From assembly GCA_005778215.1 (NCBI GenBank), contig SXKB01000295.1, positions 1-35,866 of the forward strand: a stretch of DNA of 35,866 nt, in the 5' to 3' direction. Every line of letters starts with the position of its first letter. Positions within the stretch are counted from its first letter, which is position 1. Positions 29,445 to 35,866 of this stretch are shown one piece after another. Origin of the DNA: Actinomycetota bacterium (lineage in GTDB: Bacteria; Actinomycetota; Acidimicrobiia; Acidimicrobiales; Ilumatobacteraceae). Below the pieces are notes generated by a model. The model ran no database searches, was not told where the DNA came from, and was given only the letters and a program-made list of their open reading frames with translations. The position numbers and the translations under genes were made by a program.

Positions 29445-30797
29445 ATGACCGACACCGCTCCCAGCCCGCTCGACGCGGGCCAGCGCCTGCTCGCCATCGG
29501 GCTCGTCCTCGGCGTCACCCTCGTTGCGTTCGAAGTGACGGCGGTGGTGACCGCGCTGCCCACCATCACCGACGAACTCGGCGGCGACTCGCTGTACGGG
29601 CTGGCGATGGCGGTGTACACGTTGGCGAACATGGTGGCGTTGGTGGCGGCGGGCGAACTGGCTGACCGACGCGGTCCCACCATCGTGTACGTGCTGTCGA
29701 TCGCGACATTCATCGGCGGGCTGGTGGTGGCCGCGGTGGCCCCGACGATGGTGTGGGTGGTCGCCGGCCGAGTGCTGCAGGGGGCGGGCACCGGAGGGTT
29801 GCAACCGCTCGCCTACACGCTGGTCTCACGGGCGTTCGCTCCCGAACGACAACCGAAGATGTTCGCCATCCTCTCGGCCGGCTGGGTGCTGCCCAGCCTG
29901 TTCGCGCCCCTCGTGTCGGGCTGGGTGGTCGACACGTTCGGATGGCGCTGGGTGTTCCTCGGCATCATCCCGTTCGCCGTCGCAGTGGCGGCGCTCGCCG
30001 TGCGGCCGATGCGACGATTCGGTCCGGTGGAGGCCGAGCGCGAGCCCAGCCGCCTGCCGCACGCCGTTGCCGCCGCCCTCGGCGTCGGGGCGCTCGCCAC
30101 CGGTCTCCAGATGGCGCAGCCGCTCGCTGCCGTCGTCGTGACGGTCGCAGGCGCCGCCGTCGCATGGTGGGCGCTGCGGGTCCTGCTGCCCTCCGGCGTG
30201 ATGGTGGCCCGCACCGGCCTCGCCGCCATCGTCGCCGCACGCATCCTGGCCACGGCCACGTTCATGGGTGTCGACACCTTCATCCCGCTCGCCGCCGACC
30301 GCATCCACGGCGCACGCCCACTGGTGCAGGGGTTCGTCATCATCGGTGCCGCGATCTCGTGGACCGGCGGCCAGTGGGTACGCGCCCGACGACCGGTGGA
30401 GCAGCCAGGGCCCGCCGTGCGCACCGGCTTCCTGGTGCTCGCGCTGGGCGTGCTGCTGGTCACCCCCGTGCTGTGGTCGGGCTGGCCGTTGTGGGCCACG
30501 TTCGTGGCGTGGTGCGTGGGCGGCTTCGGCATGGGCCTGCTGTTCAACCCCACCTCGGTGGCCACGATGGAGTACGCAGCGGCGGGCAACGAGGGCAAGG
30601 TGAGCAGCCAGATCGCGCTCGGCGACGCTCTCGGCTTCTCGCTGATGGGCGGCATCGGCGGGGCCACGGTGGCCGTCGCCGACCGCGGTTCGATCGACAT
30701 CACCACGGCACTCGGCCTCAACTTCGCGATGGCGTTCGCGCTGGCGATGCTCGGCGTGGTGGCGAGCCGTCGCATCCGACGCGCCGGCGAGATGTGA
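29445..30797 (+). CDS. MFS transporter (DHA2/EmrB-like)
   Basis: Major facilitator protein of 450 aa with about 12-14 hydrophobic segments. The loop 2-3 motif is GELADRRGP, and GRVLQGAGTGGLQPLAYTLV matches the drug-antiporter region. FEVTAVVTALPTITDELGG in TM1 is typical of the EmrB/QacA subfamily, which uses proton antiport to export drugs or metabolites. It is co-transcribed with the amidase gene. Its TGA abuts the TCA (stop on the other strand) of the ABC-F gene with no base between. Confidence 0.9.
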   Translation: MTDTAPSPLDAGQRLLAIGLVLGVTLVAFEVTAVVTALPTITDELGGDSLYGLAMAVYTLANMVALVAAGELADRRGPTIVYVLSIATFIGGLVVAAVAPTMVWVVAGRVLQGAGTGGLQPLAYTLVSRAFAPERQPKMFAILSAGWVLPSLFAPLVSGWVVDTFGWRWVFLGIIPFAVAVAALAVRPMRRFGPVEAEREPSRLPHAVAAALGVGALATGLQMAQPLAAVVVTVAGAAVAWWALRVLLPSGVMVARTGLAAIVAARILATATFMGVDTFIPLAADRIHGARPLVQGFVIIGAAISWTGGQWVRARRPVEQPGPAVRTGFLVLALGVLLVTPVLWSGWPLWATFVAWCVGGFGMGLLFNPTSVATMEYAAAGNEGKVSSQIALGDALGFSLMGGIGGATVAVADRGSIDITTALGLNFAMAFALAMLGVVASRRIRRAGEM

Positions 30798-32441
30798 TCA
30801 GGCGGGTTCGTCGCGCACGATGCGGCCGCCGCGCACCTCGAGCGTTCGGGTGCGGGCCACGTTCGACAGCAGCGAACGGTCGTGGCTCACCAGTAGCACC
30901 GTGCCCTCGAACGACGCGAGGGCCTGTTCGAGTTGCTCGATCGCGGGCAGGTCGCGGTGGTTGGTGGGCTCGTCGAGCACCAGGCAGTTCGAGCCCTTCG
31001 CCATCAGCAGTGCCAGCACCAGCCGAGTGCGTTCACCGGGTGACAGCGACTCGGCAGCACGGTGCACGTGCTCGGCACCGATGCCGAACTTCGCCAGCAG
31101 GGTGCGGGCCTCGGGCACCAGCATGCCGGTGGCGGCCATGAACGCCTGCAGCACCGTGGGTGCGTCGGCCAACTGGTGGCGTGCCTGCTCGAGGCGGCCC
31201 ACCACCACGCCGGGCCCGCGCCAGTGGTTGCCCGAGGTGACGGCCTCCTCACCCAGTAGGGCGCGCAACAGCGTGGACTTGCCGGCACCGTTCGGTCCTT
31301 CGATGACCACCTTCTCGCCGTAGTCGATCTGCAGGTCGATGGGTCCGAGGGTGAACGCGCCGTGCTCCACGACGGCGTGCTCGAGCCGCGCCACCACGGC
31401 ACCGCTGCGCGGCGCAGCGGCGATGACCAGCCGCAACTCCCATGCTTCGCGCGGTTCCTCCACCACCTCGAGGCGCTCCATCATCTTGTCGGTGCGCGCC
31501 GCCTTGCCGGCCAACTGCTCGCTCTGGTTCACCTTGAACGCCTTGATGTTCTTGTCGTTGTCGTCGGGCTTCTTCTTCGCCCGCGACAACCCCTGGGTGG
31601 CCCACTCGCGTTCGCGCTGCGCCCGACCGGCCAGCGAGCTGCGTTTGGCCTCGTACTCCTCGTACGCCTCGCGAGCGTGCTGCTTGGCCAGGTCGCGCTC
31701 GCGCAGGTAGGCGGCCCACCCACCGGCGTAGCGGGTGGCCTGGTGGCTGAACTCGTCGAGCTCCACCACGTGCGTGACGGTGCGTTGCAGGAACGTGCGG
31801 TCGTGGCTCACCAGCACGCACCCCGAGCCGAGCCCGGCGACGAACCGTTCCAGCCGGGCCAGGCCGTCGAGATCGAGGTCGTTGGTGGGCTCGTCGAGCA
31901 GGAACACGTCGAACCGCGCCAGCAACAGCGCCGCCAGGCCGGCGCGAGCGGCCTCACCGCCCGACAGCGACGGCATCGGCTGGTGCAGCAGGTGGTCACC
32001 GAGCCCGAGGTCGGCCCACACATCGGCCACCCGCGACTCGAAGTCGGCGGCACCGAGCGCCAGCCACCGGTCGAGCGCGTCGCTGTACGCGTCGTCGGCG
32101 CCGGGTGTGCCGGCGGCGAGGTCGGCGGTCGACGCGTCGAGGCGAGCCGACGCCGCAGCAACGCCGGTACGCCGTTCGAGGTACGCGAGCACCGACTCGT
32201 CACGGCGCTCGGGCTCCTGTGGCAGGTAGCCCACGTTGGCCGTGGGCGGCGAGAGCTGCACCACACCGGCGTCGGGGGCCAACTGCCCGGCCAACACCCG
32301 CAGCAGCGTGGACTTGCCGACGCCGTTGGGTCCCACCAGGCCGACGCACTGGCCCGGATCGACCGCCAGCTCCACATCGACCAGCAGGTGCCGCGCGCCC
32401 AGCGCGAGCGACAGGCCGCGGGCGTGCAGCGAGGCGGTCAT
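30798..32441 (-). CDS. ABC-F family ATP-binding protein
   Basis: Soluble protein of 547 aa with two ABC ATPase domains and no membrane domain. Walker A motifs are GPNGVGKST (37-45) and GPNGAGKST (382-390). Signatures are LSGGE (159-163) and LSPGE (466-470). Walker B and catalytic Glu are LLDEPTN (Glu184) and LVLDEPTNH (Glu491). A charged, helical linker of about 100 residues (about 240-335) joins them. ABC-F proteins act on the ribosome, in translation control or antibiotic resistance. The ATG shares its A with the stop of the upstream gene (TGATG), so translation is coupled. The open frame continues far upstream, but that part is antisense to nothing real and is excluded. Confidence 0.93.
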   Translation of the reverse strand: MTASLHARGLSLALGARHLLVDVELAVDPGQCVGLVGPNGVGKSTLLRVLAGQLAPDAGVVQLSPPTANVGYLPQEPERRDESVLAYLERRTGVAAASARLDASTADLAAGTPGADDAYSDALDRWLALGAADFESRVADVWADLGLGDHLLHQPMPSLSGGEAARAGLAALLLARFDVFLLDEPTNDLDLDGLARLERFVAGLGSGCVLVSHDRTFLQRTVTHVVELDEFSHQATRYAGGWAAYLRERDLAKQHAREAYEEYEAKRSSLAGRAQREREWATQGLSRAKKKPDDNDKNIKAFKVNQSEQLAGKAARTDKMMERLEVVEEPREAWELRLVIAAAPRSGAVVARLEHAVVEHGAFTLGPIDLQIDYGEKVVIEGPNGAGKSTLLRALLGEEAVTSGNHWRGPGVVVGRLEQARHQLADAPTVLQAFMAATGMLVPEARTLLAKFGIGAEHVHRAAESLSPGERTRLVLALLMAKGSNCLVLDEPTNHRDLPAIEQLEQALASFEGTVLLVSHDRSLLSNVARTRTLEVRGGRIVRDEPA

Positions 32442-33304
32442 CAGCCGGCCAGCACGGCCCGGGCCACCAGGTCGGTGCCGAATGCGGTGAGGATGGCGAG
32501 GTACAGCAGGCCGGTCGCGGCCATGACCGCCGAGTACGACCGTTCCTTCAAGGCCGCCTTGGTGACCTGGACGAGCACGATGGTGGTGATGGCACATGCC
32601 GCCCAGAACCAGCCGAGCTGACCGCCCCACCCGTCGTCGATCGTGCCGCTGAAGACGGCGAACATGCCCACCGGCAGCAGCATCGCCACCACCTCCACGG
32701 GCCACACCCAGCCGAGCGCACGGACCAGCTCGTTGAGATGCCGGCGCGGCAGGCCCGGCTGCACCAGGTACCAGTGCCCCAGCAGCATCGCGTCGGTGAC
32801 GGCACCGAGGAACAGCGCGCCGGCGAACGTGCGCAGCAGCGACGTGAAGGGGTTGCCACCGGCGTCGAGCGCCGCTGCCACCAACCCGGGCACGGCCACC
32901 AGTGCCGGCACCAGGTCGAGGATGGGCGGGAACTCGGGCCCGCGGTCGTCGTGCGCTGCGGGTTCGGCCACCGTGCGGTCGATGCCGGTCATCGCGGCCA
33001 CGCGTTCGCTGCGCCGGTCGTGCTCGGCCTGCGCGCCCGACACGCCGGCCTTGCGGCGCACGATGCTCACCACCAGCGCCGCCAGCGTGGTGGCCACCAG
33101 CGCGATGGCACTGGCTTCGCGCACGGGCACCACGCCGAAGCGGAACCCCAGCCATGCGCCGAGCGCGGCGAGCAACAGGTAGGTGCCGCGCAACAGCCAG
33201 CCATACCCGATGCCCACCTCGCGACGACGCGTGGTGAACCACAGGAAGAAGAGGCCGCCGGCCGACCATTGCAGGAGCACGGTGGCGGCGTCGAGGCTGA
33301 TCAC
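32441..33304 (-). CDS. Integral membrane protein, unknown function
   Basis: Polytopic protein of 287 aa with about eight hydrophobic segments and a charged cytoplasmic loop near residues 80-125. Segments such as LFLGAVTDAMLLGHWYLVQPGLPRR and GWVWPVEVVAMLLPVG do not place it in a family I can name; it may be a lineage-specific protein. The GTG at 33304 is supported by TAACCT on the minus strand ending 6 nt upstream. It overlaps the ABC-F start by one base (TGATG), suggesting a joint function. Confidence 0.75.
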   Translation of the reverse strand: MISLDAATVLLQWSAGGLFFLWFTTRRREVGIGYGWLLRGTYLLLAALGAWLGFRFGVVPVREASAIALVATTLAALVVSIVRRKAGVSGAQAEHDRRSERVAAMTGIDRTVAEPAAHDDRGPEFPPILDLVPALVAVPGLVAAALDAGGNPFTSLLRTFAGALFLGAVTDAMLLGHWYLVQPGLPRRHLNELVRALGWVWPVEVVAMLLPVGMFAVFSGTIDDGWGGQLGWFWAACAITTIVLVQVTKAALKERSYSAVMAATGLLYLAILTAFGTDLVARAVLAG

Positions 33305-33583
33305 GCCACGAGGTTAGGAAGATTTCTTCGCGAACCGCCAAACGTTCACTGCGCAACCGTCGTGTCATTGGCGATGTGCAACAGGATCTCCCGTCCCGCT
33401 CACATCGACATTGCAGCGTTGACGTCAGCAGCCCGCGCCGACGTGACCGCTGCGCTGTGAATGCCTCAGCCCGCCACCGATGACCAACCGTGCTCCCGCC
33501 CGCCAGGTGAGGTCGTCGGTGGCGGCGAGGTTTCGCAGCCCCTGCTGACGCTTCGGCGGTCGCAGCCCGTACGCTCGTGCTTC
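33305..33583. promoter_or_regulatory. Divergent intergenic region, lower GC
   Basis: This 279-nt spacer is the longest gene-free stretch. Near the left end TAACCT (minus, 33316-33311) precedes the membrane-protein GTG by 6 nt, flanked by a near-palindrome GAAGATTTCTTC (33318-33329). Near the right end TACGCT (33570-33575) precedes the lipoprotein GTG by 8 nt. A 32-codon frame at 33362-33460 (plus) could be a leader peptide. Nothing else is evident. Confidence 0.45.
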
Positions 33584-34222
33584 GTGTCACGTCGCGGCCT
33601 CGTCGCCCTTGCTCTGTCCACCGTGCTCCTGGCCGGCTGCTTCACCGGGGAGCGCCCCTACTTCAGCGACGCCGACCAGTACCCCACCGGCGTTCCCACC
33701 GGCGACGCTGCGGTCGACGCGGTGCTCACCAAGCTCGAGGCGGCCACCGCAGGGCCGGCCACTGCGGCGTACTCCATCCTCACGAAGTACGGCAACGTCA
33801 CCAACCCGGCGCTCGTGGTGCTGTCCCCCGGCAAGCGCAGCGTCACCGTCGGCAACACCCGCTACATCCAGACCGAGACCACCGCGGTCACGTGCACCGA
33901 GGACAAGTCGGTCCCCTGCGTCGACGGCTTCGATCCGCAGCGCATCAGCGACACCTCGGTGACGGTCGACTTCTACGCGGCCGACACTGCCAAGCGCCTG
34001 CGCCGCGATGCCGATGCGAAGCTCGGCCCGGCCATCGCGAGCACCTCCACCGTCGCCGAGCTGCCGGTCACGTGCGTCGACGTGACGGTGCCCGGCGGCG
34101 TGGCGTCGTACTGCGTGCTCGACAGCGGGCTGGTGGCGAAGGTCGACGACGGCGACGTGCTCATCACGCTCACGCTGTTCGGTGAGATCGCCGACGAGAA
34201 CGCGTTCGTCGTTCCCTCCTGA
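33584..34222 (+). CDS. Putative lipoprotein, 212 aa
   Basis: Secreted lipoprotein with a short signal peptide and lipobox LLAGC (Cys19). The mature part has a helical region (DAAVDAVLTKLEAATAGPATAAYSILTKYG) and beta-rich segments containing four cysteines (VTCTEDKSVPC, LPVTCVDVTV, SYCVLDSG) that could form two disulfides. I do not recognise the family. GTG at 33584 gives the signal peptide and sits 8 nt after TACGCT; an in-frame ATG at 33461 would bury the signal peptide and is rejected. Confidence 0.78.
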   Translation: MSRRGLVALALSTVLLAGCFTGERPYFSDADQYPTGVPTGDAAVDAVLTKLEAATAGPATAAYSILTKYGNVTNPALVVLSPGKRSVTVGNTRYIQTETTAVTCTEDKSVPCVDGFDPQRISDTSVTVDFYAADTAKRLRRDADAKLGPAIASTSTVAELPVTCVDVTVPGGVASYCVLDSGLVAKVDDGDVLITLTLFGEIADENAFVVPS

Positions 34223-34225
34223 GGG

Positions 34226-35866
34226 TCAGCGCACCGACACCGTGTGGGTGTCGCTGCCACTGCGCAGCAGCCGACCCGGCCGAGCGGCGAGCAACTCGCC
34301 CTGTTCCACGCACGGCACACCGTTCACCATCACGTGGTGCACACCGACGGCTTCGCCGTAGACGCGGCCCGCACCACCCGGCAGGTCGAAGCGCATCGAC
34401 ACCGGTCCGGGCCCGACGGTCGCAGGATCGAACACCTGCAGGTCGGCACAGAAGCCGGCGGCCACGCGACCACGCTCGTGCAGGCCGTACAGCTCGGCGG
34501 GAGCGCCGGTGAGGTAGTGGACGGCCTCCTCGAGCGGCAACAGGTTGCGCTCGCGCACTGCCCGGGCCAACAGCGTGGTGCTGTAGCTGAAGCTGTCGAT
34601 CATGTCGAGGTGCGCACCTGCGTCGCTCGCTCCCACCACCGCACGATGGTCGCGCCACACCTCCACCCGACGCGCCCAGGTGGCGTCGTCCTGGCCGCGA
34701 TCCTGGTTGGCGATCACCGTGCGCAGGCCATCGGCCACCACGATGTCGACCAGCACGTCCCAGGCCTCGCGCCCGAGTTCGCGGGCGATGTCGCCGATGA
34801 TGCGCCCCTGGTAGGGCTTCCACTCGTCGCTGAACGTCTCGAGCACCCAGTAGCCGGCCCAGTTGGCGATGGCGCGCTGGGTGCCCTCGGTGCTCTGCGC
34901 GAGCCGGTTCCACTCGGCGCGCTGCACGGGGTCGCGCAACTGGCGGAGCTTCTCGTCGACGGGCAACGCCATCAGCGTGTCCCAGCCGTGGAGGATGTCG
35001 AGGATGAAGCCGCTCGTGAAGTTGAGACGCAGGCGGAACGTGTCGGGCAGCGTGAGCGCGAGCACCCGCCCGCCCTCGGCGGCCGCGATGTCGAATCCGG
35101 CCAACTGGTGCTGCACCAGGTCCCAGTTCTGCGCGTACACCTGCAGCAGGTTCCAGTTCAGCGGACGGTTGGCGGCTGCGCTCATCGCCCCCATCAGTCG
35201 GAACGTGTCGTCGCTGAACTGACCCACGGCAGGGATGAACTCGAGTTGCGTGCCGGGGAACTCGCTCGCCACCGAACACAGCGCCACCAACTCCTCCCGG
35301 CTCGACGCACGCGACGGCACCGGTCGGCCGAGGTGGTCGTTGTGGCTGGGCGACCAGGTGCTGGTGAAGCCCATGCCGCCGGCGGCCAGGCCGCGGCGGA
35401 GCAGCGTCTTCATCTGCTCGATCTCGTCGGGCGTGGCGTGGCGTTCGGTGGCGTCGTCGTGCAGCACCACGCGACGCAGTGCCGAGTGACCCACCATGAA
35501 TCCCGCGTTCGGCATGAGCGTGCCGTCGAGCCGGTCGAAGTACTCGGCCGACGTGCCCCAGTTCCAGGGCACACCCTGCTGCAGGCTCTCGAGCGGCATG
35601 CCTTCCACGCGAGCCAACATGCGCATCAGGTAGTCGGCGTCGTCGGCTCGCACCGGCCCACCGTCGACCGACGTGAGGGGTGCGATGGAGAACCCGCAGT
35701 TGCCCGCCATCACGGTGGTGACGCCGTGCAGCGGTGACGGGCTGAGGGTGCTGTCCCAGAACGCCTGCGCGTCGTAGTGGGTGTGCAGGTCGATGAAACC
35801 GGGGCATACCGCGAGCCCGGTGCCGTCGATGAGCACCGCGGCATCGTCGTGGGCCGTGCCGATCGC
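34226..35866 (-). CDS. N-acyl-D-amino-acid deacylase-like amidohydrolase (5' partial)
   Basis: Amidohydrolase of the D-aminoacylase/dihydroorotase superfamily; 546 codons are visible and the frame runs off the right edge, so the N-terminus (and start) is outside. Metal ligands can be placed: PGFIDLHTHYDAQ (HxH), AGNCGFSIAP (the bridging-Cys position of D-aminoacylase), VGHSALR, and SDAGAHLDM with the catalytic Asp. It should remove acyl groups from N-acyl-D-amino acids or a related amide, but the group is broad. It is convergent with the lipoprotein gene with a 3-nt gap. Confidence 0.88.
   Translation of the reverse strand, partial: AIGTAHDDAAVLIDGTGLAVCPGFIDLHTHYDAQAFWDSTLSPSPLHGVTTVMAGNCGFSIAPLTSVDGGPVRADDADYLMRMLARVEGMPLESLQQGVPWNWGTSAEYFDRLDGTLMPNAGFMVGHSALRRVVLHDDATERHATPDEIEQMKTLLRRGLAAGGMGFTSTWSPSHNDHLGRPVPSRASSREELVALCSVASEFPGTQLEFIPAVGQFSDDTFRLMGAMSAAANRPLNWNLLQVYAQNWDLVQHQLAGFDIAAAEGGRVLALTLPDTFRLRLNFTSGFILDILHGWDTLMALPVDEKLRQLRDPVQRAEWNRLAQSTEGTQRAIANWAGYWVLETFSDEWKPYQGRIIGDIARELGREAWDVLVDIVVADGLRTVIANQDRGQDDATWARRVEVWRDHRAVVGASDAGAHLDMIDSFSYSTTLLARAVRERNLLPLEEAVHYLTGAPAELYGLHERGRVAAGFCADLQVFDPATVGPGPVSMRFDLPGGAGRVYGEAVGVHHVMVNGVPCVEQGELLAARPGRLLRSGSDTHTVSVR

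Noticed and set aside
30798-33590. A 930-codon frame on the minus strand suggesting a fused ABC-F protein
   Set aside because: The part upstream of 32441 is Arg/Pro-rich out-of-frame translation of the membrane-protein gene. The real ABC-F start is the ATG at 32441 coupled by TGATG.
1-35866. CRISPR arrays, tRNA or rRNA genes, insertion sequences, prophage
   Set aside because: No regularly spaced repeats, no tRNA-like cloverleaf or rRNA core sequence, and no transposase, integrase or phage structural gene was found by reading both strands.

Overview
The window is compact, high-GC DNA from an actinobacterium. The gene content fits an environmental, Acidimicrobiia-like (Ilumatobacter-type) or mycobacterium-related lineage: a wax-ester/diacylglycerol acyltransferase, a mycothiol S-conjugate amidase, a maleylpyruvate-isomerase-type mycothiol enzyme, an F420-type luciferase-like oxidoreductase, a four-gene 'conservon' GTPase signalling operon and a 13E12-type DUF222/HNH endonuclease. 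The taxon is inferred from gene families only. No rRNA, tRNA, CRISPR array, insertion sequence or phage gene was seen, and no gene-free stretch exceeds 300 bases. Both end genes run off the window.

Layout. 1-4766: acyl-CoA dehydrogenase (partial) and alpha/beta hydrolase, a RecB-like Fe-S nuclease overlapping a PAP2 phosphatase, and a WS/DGAT acyltransferase. 4776-5379: two small proteins of unknown role. 5351-8819 (minus): conservon operon of NIT/HAMP-type sensor kinase, roadblock protein, DUF742 protein and Ras-like GTPase. Divergent from it, 9000-10929: a DUF4388-like protein and a coiled-coil protein, plausible partners. 10982-16768: a DHSWG-motif protein, mycothiol enzyme, S9 peptidase, NudC and thiolase. 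16823-19972: secreted SNase-like nuclease, ChbG/YdjC deacetylase, a mini SCP2-like protein coupled to Mca, and a PEBP lipoprotein. 20015-23626: a PAS-GGDEF-EAL protein and two intramembrane proteases (CPBP and rhomboid). 23690-25338: HNH endonuclease, a 62-aa protein and a hairpin cluster. 25336-30797: LLM oxidoreductase and thioesterase, small proteins, amidase and MFS transporter. 30798-33304 (minus): membrane protein coupled to an ABC-F ATPase. 33584-34222: lipoprotein. 34226-35866 (minus): D-aminoacylase-like amidohydrolase (partial).

Regulation is the most interesting layer. About twenty genes have a TANNNT-like -10 hexamer ending 6-9 nt before the start codon, which points to mostly leaderless transcripts and settles several starts. 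Four of these promoters also carry a CTGTSACAC-like element exactly 8 nt upstream of the -10: those of the RecB-like nuclease, the SNase, the DUF222/HNH nuclease and the 62-aa protein. The geometry resembles the RecA-independent (PafBC-type) DNA-damage promoter of mycobacteria, with a different half-motif, and suggests a small nuclease regulon. Other notable points are divergent -10 boxes sharing one TA step between nudC and the thiolase gene, an inverted repeat over the start codon of the c-di-GMP gene, and near-zero spacing at almost every convergent gene pair except the one holding the hairpin cluster.
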